Positions 1 to 11,443 of a DNA stretch of 64,000 nt are shown here, piece by piece. The notes under the pieces were generated by a model. It made no database searches and was not told the origin of the DNA. It saw only the letters and a program-made list of their open reading frames with translations. The first letter of the stretch is position 1; each line of letters opens with the position of its first letter. The DNA is taken from the NCBI GenBank assembly GCA_037039685.1, contig JAWNGF010000004.1:4154001-4218000 (forward strand). Reading direction: 5' to 3'. Made by a program: the position numbers and the translations under genes. The stretch is from Ceratobasidium sp. AG-K (taxonomy: Eukaryota; Basidiomycota; Agaricomycetes; Cantharellales; Ceratobasidiaceae).

Positions 1-344
1 TCAAACTTGGTTTTGACTTCAACCATGAACTCGACCCGAGCAGTCGAACCGCGTCCAAGGAAATGACACTTAAACAGATGTGGCGACTGACCTCCATCTG
101 TCAAGGTTACAATCACACAGCAGTCCCAAAGCAGACTATTGAAACAAAAACTGAGCCCGTTGAGTAGTGTTTCACGACTTCTGAGGGCAGGGCACTTCGT
201 AATATCGCGCATACTCGTGGTAAGTCCGCTGGTTTTATGCCACACGTAGTGCCCTCTTATATCTAGGGTCGTATTGCGAGGCTGATGGCACTGCTAGGAC
301 TTTGGTCAAAAATTGTATTATTATTTCAAGGTTGTGATATAAAG
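1..344. other. No gene seen
   Basis: No reading frame, RNA gene or repeat could be supported here. The stretch is mixed-composition sequence leading into the repeat array. Confidence 0.4.
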
Positions 345-1660
345 TCATGCGCAAAACCCATTTTCAAAATTACTACGTAACACCCTGCTCCCAGTGCACA
401 CGCAAATGTTCCGAGCGAGTCTCATCGGCCCCGAAAGCGGTTTGCCAACGTTCCTCCTCTCGTACAATGCTTGGCTACCGTGAGCAAAGTGTCCAACGGT
501 CGACGGCTTTATGGCGGCAACAAACCCAGCCACGTCCACCCAGGAAGGGCAAAATGGACAGGCAGCGCCTACGACGGCTGGGTTTAGGAAGCCATTGGCC
601 GCTTCCAACCGTCAAGAAGCCGCTCAAGCCTACTCAGCCAGGTCCACCCGAAACGGGTATAATGGACAGGCAACGCCTACAACGGCTGAGTAAGTGGGTT
701 ATCGTTCTCCTGGCCCATCAAAAATGGGGTGCGCTCCCCACACCCAACCGAGTCCACCCATGACAGGCATTACGGACAGGCAGCGCCTACAGCGACCAGG
801 TGAGGGGTGGTCGCGTCCTGTGGTGGCAAAGCTTACACACACTCACCCACACCCCGACAAGTCCACCCAAAACGGGCATAGCGGACAGGCAGAGCCTACA
901 TCGTCTAGGTGAGGGAGTTCCTGCGTCCGACCTGCATCCATGGAATAATCGGATTCTCACTGCACCCGGCCAAGTCCGCCCAAAACGGGCATGGTGGACA
1001 GGCAACGCCTACAGCGGCCGGGTGTGGGAGTCATCGCGTCCTGGGCCATCAAAAAAGGGAATGCGCTCCCTGCACCCAGCCAAGTCCACCCGCAACGGGC
1101 ATAATGGACAGGCAGCGCCTACAGCGACCGGGTGCGAGAGTGTTCATTTGGTGGACGTGTCGAAAGAACGCGCTCACCGCACCCAGCCAAGTCCACCCGA
1201 ATCGGGCCTATCGGACAGGCAATGCCTACATCGGCTGGGTGAGCGAGTGATCCTGCACCGGTCGTCGAGCTGGGGAGTTGCCCACCGCACCCAGCCATGC
1301 CCACCCGAAGGCATAACGGACAGGCAGCGCCTACAGCGGCTGGGCGAGGTAGTCGCGGTCGTCTGGGGGGTTTCGGGGAGGTTGCACTCGACCCGCCCAG
1401 CCACGTCCACCCGAAGGCATAACGGACAGGCAGCGCCTACAGCGGCTGGGCGAGGGCGCGGTTGTCGTCTGGGAGATGAGCGGGGGATGTTCATCCCGGG
1501 GAGCGCGCTTCAGAGCTGTCGAGGGCCCGGGTCTTGTCACTCGTCGTTCACGCGCAACCTTGTCCACCCGAGGCCGGGCTCAACGGACGGGCATAGCCCA
1601 CAGCGGTGGCGCGTCACAACCGACGAGACCGGGAGTGTGGTGGTTGGGAGTAACAACAAA
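345..1660 (+). repeat. Array of about ten 60-bp cloverleaf-folding repeats
   Basis: Copies begin near 523, 631, 741, 849, 963, 1072, 1188, 1287, 1395 and (degenerate) 1560, separated by 45-60 bp of unrelated sequence. Each copy has an outer inverted repeat, such as AACCCAGCC at 523-531 with GGCTGGGTT at 576-584. Inside are two smaller hairpins: GTCCACCCG pairing with CGGG and TGGAC, and AGGC-agc-GCCT. The outer arms differ between copies but stay complementary: TACTCAGCC/GGCTGAGTA at 631/684 and CACCCGGCC/GGCCGGGTG at 963/1016. Long open frames crossing the array are by-products of its stop-poor GC-rich sequence. A second array in reverse orientation lies near 22.8-23.3 kb. Confidence 0.85.
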
Positions 1661-2558
1661 CCGCGTCACGTGGTCCTGATAAACAAACCGCAGCTGCCAC
1701 GTGACGTGCCAAGGGAAAAACAACAACATCACGTGCTGCGAAGGAAGCAACCGATGCGCCTGTGGCAACACGTCGTCGCTGCTTCTTTTGCTGACGCTCG
1801 TTCTGAATTACTCCGACGTGGATGTAAGTTCGCGATCACCGGAGATCACTCCAAAATATCTTCGGGTATCTCCCGGCAGATATGGTGGGATACGGTCAGA
1901 TCGAGTGTGATACGGTCAGATACTGCTAAGGCAGATTCATAGAAAATACGAGCAGATCACTCAGTAACCTGCCAGTATTTGACCACATCTTGTTGTATCT
2001 GATATCCAAACTGATCTGATCTGTACCTAGAAACAAATGTATATTGATTGACGGTTGTAATCTACACTTATAGACGGACAAACGCTGCGCTTAATATGGC
2101 AATCTAGGTGCCAGTTCAGCACAGATGTCGCCATGGATGTCCGTCAACCCTTCAGCGAAAACTTTTGACACACCTTTCAAGCGTAGTTCTCTCGCGATAA
2201 ACATACATCGGTGATAGATGGAGATTGACTTGACTAGCACCTTACTGCGTGGCGTTGGGCTATTCTGTCCACGCCTGCGAAAGGTGGTCGTTGTGCCGGA
2301 CTGGTCATATATCCCATGGTTCGCGGAAAATCTTGAATGCCTGCCTGAGGGTACAACAAAGCACGTCCAATTATTTGCGGTCCGCCGTCTTGGATCTCTT
2401 TGTTCCTGAAATTGGCCAGATCGCGTCAGCTATACAAGGCTTCTTGGCCATTATTGTTCCAGGGAAATAGGCGCCAAAGCTAGCAGGGGTCCGGATGCAA
2501 ACGTCGAGGAGCTCCACTAACAACCATTGCCAACGACCGGCTGTCATCGCTTTGCTCT
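1661..2558. other. Gene-free stretch with CACGTG motifs
   Basis: No convincing gene. CACGTG occurs at 1667, 1698 and 1730. A short direct repeat, GATACGGTCAGAT, appears twice around 1887-1921. Confidence 0.4.
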
Positions 2559-2564
2559 CACGTG
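2559..2564. promoter_or_regulatory. CACGTG element before the first H3-tail-like gene
   Basis: The palindrome CACGTG ends 5 bp before the ATG at 2570. The same hexamer precedes most genes in the first 20 kb, so it may be a shared bHLH-type site; this is inference. Confidence 0.4.
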
Positions 2565-2569
2565 TAGCT

Positions 2570-2926
2570 ATGGCAAGAACGAAGCAAACTAGTCGCAAGT
2601 CTACAGGAGGCAAAGCCCAGAGAATGATTCGTGAGTCATGGTCGCATTATTCAAGGGCGCCATTGAACCAGTTCCAGTTCCACCACCTACCGACTCCCAC
2701 TGCGATTTACATGTTCCAGGCGGGCGTGTTGGATTTGAGAGGGAGGGTTTGCATCCCGACTTGCCTAAGCAAATAGAAGGTTCTAATTCCTCAGAGGCCG
2801 CTCCTCAGAGCGTCAAACCCAACGCGGCGGCCAGTAGGGTAAGTGATTCATGGATGATTGTGGACTTTGCTGACTTTGCGTTTGTATCCCTAGGTACCTT
2901 GCCAGGCAGCTCAGGAGGGCGAGTGA
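2570..2926 (+). CDS. Small protein with a histone H3 N-terminal tail mimic (copy 1)
   Basis: Three-exon model: 2570-2630, 2720-2838, 2894-2926, 70 residues. Exon 1 encodes M then ARTKQTSRKSTGGKA, matching the H3 tail except Ala7 to Ser, so R2, K4, R8, K9, S10, T11 and K14 are kept. After that the protein departs completely from H3: no histone fold follows, only a short polar tail. Introns have good GTGAGT and GTAAGT donors and the phases close. Removal of the initiator Met before Ala would leave the same free N-terminus as mature H3. A paralogue at 4549 has the same exon 1 length (61 nt) and phase. It could be a captured H3 first exon, a functional mimic, or a remnant. The tail mimicry is seen; the function is unknown. 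Confidence 0.7.
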
Positions 2927-3454
2927 TTATGAGAAAGGAATGTTCTAGCTGTGCCATAACATTGTTACTTCGTCCAATCAATTGATCGAGGCTGGCCGTG
3001 GAATTAGAACCCTTTCTCGCCGACAGGAGACAGGGGTGCCGATATTTTTCGCATACCCTGCGGTACATCTTGAGCCCAAGTAGTTGAGTAGACCCTGACA
3101 CTACGCACTTGCATAAGGCCCATTTGTGGGGTACGGCTGAAGTGCATACGAATTCTGGCCAACGTAACACGAACACCTCTTGGTTTAGTAATTCCACACT
3201 TCCAAGTTTTATGGCGTGTTGTGGGCGAGTTTAGTGGCGCTCAATAAATACTCATGGAGTGACGGCTACCTTTGATAGACCAACTCGATCATCCTATATA
3301 TCAAAAGTTCGAGTACATCGAGGTATACACGCTGCTTTGGTATGGCTGAATGTACACGGGAGATAAAACAGCGCCCAGTAAACTGTAATTCTTTCAAAGG
3401 ATTTAGCTCGTGGGGCGAACATGGACTACAACAAGGGCACTTACCTGTCCTTCA
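2927..3454. other. No gene seen
   Basis: No supported coding region or repeat between the first H3-tail-like gene and the decayed minus-strand frame. Confidence 0.35.
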
Positions 3455-3467
3455 CACCTGCGACGCT

Positions 3468-4040
3468 CTACATTTTTTCCACATCGTCGTCTTCGTCGTC
3501 GTCTATGATGATAAACTCGGGCACCATGTTCGTATTACCATCGTCGTCTATAAAGATCACCTCGGGCCCTATATTCATATCACCGTCGTCGCCTGTGGCG
3601 ATCACCTCGGGCCTGATATTCATATCATCATCGTCTGTAGCGATCACCTGGGGCCTCATATTCGTATGTCCGTCATCATCTGTAGCGGTCGTCTCGCGTT
3701 CCATGTCTATATCACCGTCAGTTTCAACGACAATCTCAGTCTTTCACGGGCGATTCTTCGGCCTTGAGGTCTGTCATACGGTCGCGTGCTCCTTCTGGCT
3801 CCTTCATATTGTACCATGCCTCAGCGCTGACACACATTTTGCGGCCTCGGAAGAGTCGCCTTCGTGGGGGCTGATACGGGATATATCCTAGACCAGCTTT
3901 CTGATTCCCCGTAAGGGTTCAGTGCAACCGAACACTGCGCTCGCCCCATTCGCCGTCGTGAGCCAGAGAACAGTCTCGGTTAGACGAGGATAGAAGGTAG
4001 GATCGGTACGGAGGTCGCGCCAAAAGGAAACCAGAGCTCT
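3468..4040 (-). pseudogene. Decayed minus-strand gene with acidic 15-residue repeats
   Basis: Read on the minus strand, 4040 to about 3900 gives a sensible frame containing VSFWRDLRTDP and ANGASAVFGCTEP. It then meets TAG, and three TGA codons follow in the same frame before it reopens. The reopened part ends in about four acidic repeats of roughly 15 residues (consensus PEVIATDDDGDMNI) and a DDDEDDD tail, stopping at 3468. All four stops could come from single C-to-T changes (CAG to TAG, CGA to TGA). A second frame over 3735-3890 is also open for about 50 codons, so a frameshift or missed intron is an alternative. The family is not recognised. Confidence 0.4.
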
Positions 4041-4465
4041 GTGAACCTCAAACTACATGACATTTGTGATAGAAGCGATAGCTACTCTATCGTTCTCCGA
4101 ATTGTAGTAGCTGTTATATGTACATAAACTCTAAAGGATCGCAGCGGTGGCGCTACACGTGTTTCTGCTAGGCGGACGGTGTGGGGGAGCTTCAGCACGT
4201 ATCACTTAGGTTGGTCTAGCCGACCCACCGAGAGATCCGGGCTGGCGTCCCTGTGCTCGATATTGGCGATCGGTTGCTGGAAGTCCGACCGTTTGGACCA
4301 TTGAAACGGTTTCTCTCGGTTTCCGTGTAAGCTCACCGGCCGGGCGGAACAACGTACGATACGGCGGGGTGTTTCTGATCGCCGTGGACCGTTGCTTCGG
4401 TTCGTGGAGCAATCAGCGTGCCCATTGAATTGTGGCTGTCGCCTCGTCATTTGACACGCGTCAGT

Positions 4466-4471
4466 CACGTG
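4466..4471. promoter_or_regulatory. CACGTG element before the second H3-tail-like gene
   Basis: The palindrome, inside AGTCACGTGACT, lies 78 bp before the ATG at 4549. It is the same hexamer found before the other genes of this cluster. Confidence 0.4.
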
Positions 4472-4548
4472 ACTGTGTTCCATCTCGTTGTTCTAGCCAA
4501 CGGAAACGAAACACCGTCCCTCTCACGACTACCTCTCATCCCTCAATC

Positions 4549-4922
4549 ATGGCAAGAACCAAGGCGACTAATCGCAAGAGCACAGGTGGTAAAGCCAAGA
4601 AAATGATTCGTGAGTTACCCGTTCCCCAAATATACCGCGCGCTCGACTGAGTCCGATCTAGTTCCACCACCCATCAATCACGACGACGACACTCAGACTA
4701 GCGGCGAGTCTCTCACCCGTCTATGCGCGACTCACGAATCTAGCGCTAATTTTTGAATGCAGGAACCTTCAAGCCGGTGACAGTCCCTTCTGGCGGTGAC
4801 GAGGCTGATACCCCTGCACGCGAGGTGAGTACGGTGCGCATGAGTATACACATCGCTCATATTATCGATTCTGCGCGAAGGAGGTTTGGCAGCCGATACC
4901 AGCGACTACGGAACGTGAGTAA
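4549..4922 (+). CDS. Small protein with a histone H3 N-terminal tail mimic (copy 2)
   Basis: Three-exon model: 4549-4609, 4763-4824, 4881-4922, 54 residues. Exon 1 encodes M then ARTKATNRKSTGGKA: K4, R8, K9, S10, T11 and K14 are kept, Q5 is Ala and A7 is Asn. The following KKMIR matches QRMIR of copy 1, and the intron interrupts the same codon in both. Exon 2 is short, acidic and proline-containing; exon 3 ends ATTERE. The first introns share the string AGTTCCACCACC, supporting common descent. Length (54 against 136 for H3) and loss of the histone fold rule out a nucleosomal histone. Whether it binds H3-tail readers is inference. Confidence 0.7.
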
Positions 4923-5351
4923 GGAAATACTCGGGATTGCGGCTGGTCGTGTGGCAGTCTGTTGGATGTGTACGATTATAATTTAAGCATCCCCCTGCTG
5001 GGGTTCGAGCAGAATATCATTGGTTGCGCAGTGCAAAGCGTGATAGTGTACCGTTTAGAATGTTAACGATGAGATAAATACCATAATGGGGAGAAAAATT
5101 CGAAATTCGAGAGTTTCAACGTTACCGCGTCTGGCAAGTGGCGGGTAATGGATAGTTGAAACAGCTTATACCAAAACTATCACGATAATCACGAGAAAGC
5201 ATTGGCGGGGGCCTTCTAATCGTAGGACATATAAATTTGTTATTATAACGTACAGAATATACAAACAAACAACGGAACGAGATTAGCGCGACGGGATACG
5301 ACACAGTCCCGATCACCGTCAAGGAATAGTACTTCGGAGCGCGGTGGGATT
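4923..5351. other. No gene seen
   Basis: Short AT-richer spacer between the second H3-tail-like gene and the 3' end of the minus-strand gene. No further feature was recognised. Confidence 0.4.
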
Positions 5352-6864
5352 CTAGCCGGACGAGATACCTGAGTAAGCCTTGGAGGACCGGTTGTCGAGG
5401 TCCGCTTCTTGCGCGCCCGAGGAGGGCTCGACCTGCGTGCTCTTAGAGGTGACGGGAGGCGCTGCGTCGCGAACAGACCCGCCTGGCGTGGGGACGGTGT
5501 CACTCGCGGCGAGGGCGGGAGCAGCGAAGCCTGGCGCTCCTAGTGGGGTAGAGGCGCGGGCCAATGCAGCAACCTCGGGGGACGCGACCGGTGTGCTCTC
5601 AGCGCTGACCGGAGATTTCGAGGTATTCCCGGGCGCGTCCGACATAAGGGTAGGACCGTGTGGAATCGCGGTGGAGGCTACTCAGTAGCCCGCATGACCT
5701 TCCATCAATGATAGGATCTGTTTGAGACAACGCATCACGTACCTTGCGGGCTTTCCTGGCCCTCTTGTCCGATAGTGGATGAATCGCCGCTATCATCCTC
5801 GCCATCGCTCCCGCCCGTGCTATCTGAGCTATCTGAGGAGCTACCTTTGGGGGGTGGGGACGAGGGAACCTCGGCATAGTTGACAGCCTTGCGCTTCCTG
5901 AGTGTGGGCCGGCCATAGTCGCCAGCCTCCGACTCCCGCTTACGCTTATTCGCGCCTGTCTTCCTCCCGGCAGGGAACTGATTCTCCTTACGCTTTTGCC
6001 TTTTTCGTTCTGCGTCCTTGATTTTTGCACCGTGCTCTTCCTGCGTTTTCATAGCCGCCAGTGCCCGCGAGCGCCCCAAAGTGATCTTGGGAGAATCGGC
6101 ACGGCGTTTCTGCACCCTCTTGCCTTCCCTGACATGGAAATTCCACGCCTTTTTGCCCGCCTTGGGCCACCAATCCGGTTGCTCATCACCGTGTTCGACT
6201 TTCACGAAGGCAGGGTCACCTGGATAGCACCCGCTCGCACTCGTCCATGAGTTGGTGACTATCCTCCAATTCCCGCGCTCGTCCCCGGCCTCTTTCACGT
6301 CTGAGTCGTAGACCTCGTCGGGCTGCAGCAGCGCGTAAGACTTGGAGTCTTTGGTCTCGAGCCACAGTATCATTTCATGGCTGTAGAGAACGGATTGATT
6401 AGTCGTTCACGCGTTCGAGAACAAGGGAACGGATTGCTACTCACCCACCGCGCCAATGGCGGTCGAAGTTCTTCTCGAGGCCGGTGAGGTTCTTGATCCT
6501 CACCACTTCCCAGTGTTTTCCCTCGTAATCGTAGTCCCATTGGCCGGCCCAAATAAAATACTTAAAATCGCCGGTCAGTGTTGCCGTGTATCCATAAGCC
6601 TCGACTCCCGTCCACCAGTCATCCGCTTTGTCGGCCGTCGGGTACACGAAGTGACCGTCCTTGACGAAGAAAAACCCATCCAGTGCGCGTAGTAGAGCTA
6701 ATTTTTTCAATATACACCAGCGATTGAGTAATACCCGAGCCGTACTTACATCTACCTCTCTTCGGTTGCTCCCCATCCTCCGGATCCAAAGTGATCGAGT
6801 CGGGATAAATCGGGTTGTCGTCGAAAAGGTTCTGGATACGGGGGTCAACTTTGAGGGCCACCAT
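5352..6864 (-). CDS. RFTS-like chromatin-associated protein, paralogue 1
   Basis: Four exons on the minus strand (6864-6750, 6697-6445, 6380-5743, 5677-5352), 443 residues, all phases closing. The N-terminal half contains DGFFFVKDGHFVYP, WWTGVEAYGY and then LWLETKDSKSYALLQP with EVY. That layout resembles the replication-foci targeting (RFTS) domain of DNMT1-type methyltransferases, where an I/L-W-x-x-T...Y-x-L-x-x-P block follows a V-R-[IL]-x-x-[IL] strand. No methyltransferase motifs follow. The rest is basic (KRKRE, LRKRKAVNY), then a Ser/Asp-rich stretch, a Pro/Ala-rich tail and the closing motif LDNRSSKAY. Paralogues at 7008 and 17191 share both first introns exactly. It is divergent from 7008 across 143 bp. 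RFTS is a pattern judgement. Confidence 0.75.
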
Positions 6865-7007
6865 ATTCGATCAAAGGTTGTGTGTAAAGTCGGTTTGAAG
6901 CGAAGGAACCGTGGTAGTGTTCAAGGTTTGCAACCGAAATCACGTGAGTGAGGATGCCTTTCCCTCATCCCACGTGACCGCGTCAGGCACAAATCGCGAA
7001 CACCGAC
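6865..7007. promoter_or_regulatory. 143-bp divergent promoter with two CACGTG sites
   Basis: It separates the start codons of two related genes read in opposite directions. CACGTG occurs at 6941-6946 and 6971-6976, 30 bp apart. Co-regulation of the pair is likely but inferred. Confidence 0.55.
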
Positions 7008-8096
7008 ATGAACGACCACCCAGCTGAGTGGAGAGAATTAAACAAGCGAGGCAACCCTGCGTGCGAAGGGGAGCTTCTCGAAACGGAGAGGAGACTAGGA
7101 CATCTCTCCGCGAAACGTAAGTCCATGAGACTCTCCACGGATCACTGTTTCCTGAAAGTGCCTTGTGTGGTCTTGTGTATTTTGCTTTTAGGTCGCGCTC
7201 GTGTCTTAGGCATGTTCCACGTTTTAGTAGACGGAGTCCCCGGGTCGATTCCCTACCAGTGGCTTCAGAACCAGGAGTTCGGAGGTGTTTCCTTCATAGG
7301 CGCCGTTTCCACCTTGCATGGGCAAGAGGGCCTCCACTCGCAGTGCCTTTGGTACCGACACGACCAGTTCGACTGGTTCTGGGTCGAAATCACAAACGTA
7401 ACAGTGATTGAGCTCCGCGCTGACCCACGATTTCGTGGAAGGTGAGTGTCAATCGCCGGTGGATTGGACGTTGCGAAGTACTGACACTGTGTGCCAACGG
7501 ACGGTAGTACACCATGTCTGTGGCTGATCACACCCATCGCAGAGTACGCCCTAACCTGCCCCCACTCCACTTTTGTCAACGAGTGGGAGAACGTGCTCGA
7601 CTTTTTCAAGGTCGATCCTTGCGATGAGTGGCCGAGGCGAGGAACCCGTCCACATTGGTGGCCGCTTCAAAGCAGCGGGCAATGGCCGGGTGACCTGGGC
7701 CCTGGGGAGCCAGCTGCTGTGGTCTCCGCCGAGGTCGAGCTCCGGCAGCTTACCGAGCAGCTCTCGATGCAGCCATGCTCCTCCGGTGTGATCTGGCGCC
7801 GGCTCGGTCCCAAGGGGGACAAACGATACCCAGGCCACCCCATGCATCACTTGGGTCAGCTAGAAGAATGGAAGGTTGCACACAACGCAGGGTTGAAGGT
7901 GACACGCCAGCCGAAAGATGTCGAGCTGGATGTGCGCGAGCCGGAAAACATCGGTTCCGATGTGCGTAAGCCGCAAAGTATCGATCCGGATGTGGAGGGT
8001 GGTCGGGGGGGGGCGGTGGTCCGGCGGAGTGGGCCAGCAAAGCGAAAAATGGAGGGAACCGACCACGGCGAGAGGGTGCTCAAGAGGAGTGGTTAG
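7008..8096 (+). CDS. RFTS-like chromatin-associated protein, short paralogue 2
   Basis: Three exons (7008-7116, 7192-7441, 7508-8096), 315 residues. Intron 1 is phase 1 and intron 2 phase 2, exactly as in the paralogues at 5352 and 17191. The conserved core is diverged but visible: FHVLVDGVPGSIPYQ for the first block, then CLWLITPIAEYAL for the W-x-x-T...Y-x-L block, and RPHWWPL matching QPDWWPKAG and RPAWWPKAG. It lacks the long basic/serine tail and the LDNRSSK ending of the other two. The C-terminus has degenerate repeats around DVEL, DVRE and DVRK near 7920-8000. Fast divergence and a shared promoter suggest a specialised partner of paralogue 1. Confidence 0.7.
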
Positions 8097-9381
8097 GGAT
8101 GGCGTGCATGTACATAATCGATGCCGAGTGTTGTTTTTTGTAAAAAAAAAAGTCTAGTAAATTAAGTTCAATCGAGGCCGCACCTTGTGTACAACTTCTA
8201 TATGGAGGAAGATTTGAAAATAGAAGAGGAGGGACGATACATATAGAGCCAACTAAGCATGATAGAGTGTACTTTGTAGATAATAGAACGATCCCCCTAT
8301 GTTATACCTCAGTGCAACTCCTTATACACGTATCCCACATGTCGTTGACTTAATGGCGGGCTTCTTCCTTAGTTAGGATTCAATGCGAAAGCGCATCTTA
8401 CTGGGCGTAATTATGTCGAAGTACTTTAATCAACTGGCTTACGATTGAGCGATTGTGCGCGCAGATTTGTGGTATAGCCTTTTTGACCGCGCTGGCTCCT
8501 GTGGTAACGCCTGGCTAATGAAACAGTCCTTTGGAAATGTATCGCAATCCGCCGGAATGGGTGGAACCGATATAATCTTAGTAACCGCATCCCGCAAAGC
8601 AGGCTCCAAAAAAACAATTGCAGTCCATTCGTCAAAGACCTCAAAATCTCACATTGCTCGACCCTGTATCGGTTCAACTGAGCGACCTTCGCGATTTCGG
8701 GAGATCGTTCGGGAGCTCGGCTCCCTCGAGATAGTGCACAACGTTCGGAAGGGTCGCTGAGAGCAGGCTGGTGAGAATGAAGGGCTGCATCGATTTGCGA
8801 GTCTCGCCCGTCGTCGCAAGGGGTTACCTTTAGCGAAGCTGTTGTGCGTTGTTGGGAACAAGCTGTGCATGACGCGATTGAGCCCCGCTTGCTTTCATTG
8901 AATTAAGGTTTCGCCGCATGGCTCTGTTTTGCATCCTCCCTCATATGAACAGGCCAGGATAGGATTGTATATTGCGAGCATATAGGTGGCGTCACACCTT
9001 TCACCCTTGTTCGTAGGGCCGTGGGCTCAGTAGGTTGTCATGTTTGTCTCGAAGCACATAGAACACAAAGCAGAGTGTGATACAACACGCGTGTGGCCGC
9101 GCTCGGCCTGCCCTGGCGTACATGTCCTCTCGTTCACGCGCGACGTGGCTCCTTGGCTCACGGAGTGGATGCTGCAGGGTTGAGGGATATAAATTGAATG
9201 AATGAGGCAAGGGGTACGACCTATGCTCGTTGAACTGGAACGCCAAACTGAGATACCACAGGAACGGTGGAGATGAAGCAAAGCATTGGAAAGCACATTG
9301 TATTGGGGAGCTCGCTATCTTTACTCCAATTCTCATAGAACACAACTATCCTTCCAAACAGACGCATATCCTATCAATTAG
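8097..9381. other. Gene-free stretch
   Basis: A10 run at 8142-8151, probably in the 3' UTR of the preceding gene. Open frames around 8426-8870 and 9001-9345 overlap on both strands and show no domain, intron logic or paralogue, so none is called. Confidence 0.4.
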
Positions 9382-11070
9382 TCAACTCCCCACGCGCTGT
9401 CCAACTTGTCCTCTCGCTGCCCGTCTCCCGGAGGCGGTCCAATGGTTGGTTAAATCTAGCTGTCTTGCTTCGTTTTTGAGCCGGGGGGGCTGAGATACGA
9501 TAGATTGTCAGGTGAATAAACGAGCTAAGGCAGCCTAACTTACAAAAATCTTCATACAAACGTTCCGGGATTCTGTAAACAGAAACATTTGCGTGGTTCT
9601 GTCCATCCTTTCCTCGGTGAATGTGAGATCGTGCACCTTGATCGTGCGACGTTGGGCGGGGTAAATTCCTACTTGTAGCTCAACCTGGCAACAAGAGGAA
9701 TGATACACAAATACCACCTCGAGCCGATTCGGGATCTCCCTTCTGTAAACCCAGTTCCCACTGCCTTCGGGACACCCACAAACGCTAAACGTGAGTGGAA
9801 GCTGAACGCCGAGAGGGCGGCTATCCACTGGCGAGCTCACGATAGTCTTGACGTCGAAATCGAACCCCGGGGCCGACCGCTCCATAATCAGCAGTCCGGT
9901 GTGAGTACGCACGTCTGAAGCTTTCCCCCACACATGCATGAGCGAAGGTTGCAATCCGGCACCAAAGTAGTAAAGGTTGACGAAAAGCTCCGGCATAATT
10001 GATGCGTAGTCGCAAACTAACAGCGAGCACGTGTTTGGCATGATCAGGGAAATAAATGATGTTCTAATGAGCGGGGCCAGCGTCAATGAAGTTCATCCGA
10101 AGCTGCTCACTCACATACCGCTGAAGGTAACGCTCGATGCGCGCCAGGGATCCTTTGACGCGTAAATTAAACCCGCATGCCAAGCCGAAAACACGCGCGG
10201 TTAACGCTTGGCGAGCGATTCGGTCCAAGCTGTGTAAACAAGATTCGAGGAACTGGTCTTCGTCTACTCGGCCGTCCTTTTGATTCCCATGTATCGATGT
10301 GTGCCACCAACCCCCTTGTGGGTCGCCTTCCGTCAGAAAAATTACCACCAAGTGGTAAGGCATTCCCTGAGGAAGCCTGAGGACCCCCCATGCTTAGTAC
10401 TACGGAATTGAAGAGAATATACGAGACTCACTGGGCAAATAAAGCATCTGCTTCATGCGATTGAATACCATGATGCAAGAGTCGAGTCTGCCAGGCCACA
10501 TTGATGTAAAAAACTTGCAGCGCGGACATCAGCTGGTCAGCGAGCGTTCTGGCCATGGCGACATGCGACTTCAGATGATAGATAACCAGGGCGACAGATG
10601 ACTGCGACGCTACTCGCATGGTAGTTCGCGCTCCACGATTAATAAAATACTTAAGGCTCGTGTTAGCGAACCGCGGTTAGAACAGGTAAATCATATCTTA
10701 CCCCGATTGTACGTGGGCGATGCGTAGCGACGCAACTTGGGCAGGGAAATACAGCATCCACGCTGGTGACCATACTAGACGGGATAGTAACGCACGCCTC
10801 GACCTCTCCGGGAGGATTCGATTCCTTTGCCCCAATGATGTCGTAACAACATACATTGGAGCACATCGAACATTCTATAATGTTCCCACCGTCCTCACAT
10901 ATGTAACAATACTAGCGTGGGATCTCAGTGGCGCGTCCGTATTGCCTAGAAGGAAACATACCTGATCCTTTTGATTTGAGCTGTTCGCGGTAGGGTCTAA
11001 GCAGAAAGACCTTAGTATACAAGTGTGATGAAAAGCATGTGTACATACCTTGCACGGGACGTTCGGACAT
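9382..11070 (-). CDS. PHD/ADD-type zinc finger plus caspase/CHAT-like protein, copy 1
   Basis: Seven exons on the minus strand: 11070-11049, 10996-10962, 10911-10702, 10649-10432, 10376-10119, 10063-9544, 9489-9382; 456 residues. Exon 3 encodes the zinc finger: YCYICEDGGNIIEC, then MC, CC and a CPSC pair. The C-x2-C-x-D-G-G signature is that of PHD/ADD fingers that read the H3 tail. A caspase-like core follows: a beta-strand VALVIYHL, then HLVVIFLTEGDPQGGWW where a caspase would have its His-Gly, then FGLACGFN placing a Cys where the nucleophile sits. The His position is Glu, so ordinary dyad chemistry looks lost. Exon lengths match the copy at 19656 almost one for one. It is divergent from 11444. 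Start and splice sites are well supported; the function is inferred. Confidence 0.75.
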
Positions 11071-11443
11071 CACGACTATGAATCACGAGAGGAGCGTGGG
11101 GGAGAATAGCTCGACAACCAACTTACACGACGTGAGTCAGTCCAAGGGCACAGAAGCGTCACGCGATGCCACGTGATCCTTGTGGCCTTTCATCCTCCAT
11201 TGCCTTATTCAATGGTCCAAGCCAGGTCCGGAGCGTGTGGAGTACCCTTGTGCAGTCAATTCGACAGCCGCGCACTCTCAGGGCCCGGTCAATAGAGGTC
11301 TCGTACCAAACACGTGTCTACATCGAGGCGTTGCAGGATCCGGAGCAGGAAGGATCCAGGAACATCGGAGGGCACGGGTCACGTGACCGCGCAACAACCT
11401 GTTCTTGTCCACCTCGCGTCGACTTTTTATTTAGCACACAGCT
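11071..11443. promoter_or_regulatory. 373-bp divergent promoter with three CACGTG sites
   Basis: CACGTG at 11170, 11311 and 11380 lies between the zinc-finger/caspase-like gene (minus) and the sirtuin/caspase-like gene (plus). Three sites in 373 bp is well above chance for a 6-mer. Confidence 0.55.

Noticed and set aside
800..1942. Open frame of 380 codons on the plus strand
   Set aside because: It runs through the 60-bp repeat array and merely translates the repeat in a stop-poor frame; overlapping frames on both strands are equally open, and there is no start or splice context.
2570..2926. Annotation as a true histone H3 gene
   Set aside because: Only the tail is present; the histone fold residues never appear in any downstream frame.
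3342..3891. Plus-strand Ser/Ile-rich frames
   Set aside because: Antisense shadow of the acidic repeat frame on the minus strand, whose composition is far more protein-like.
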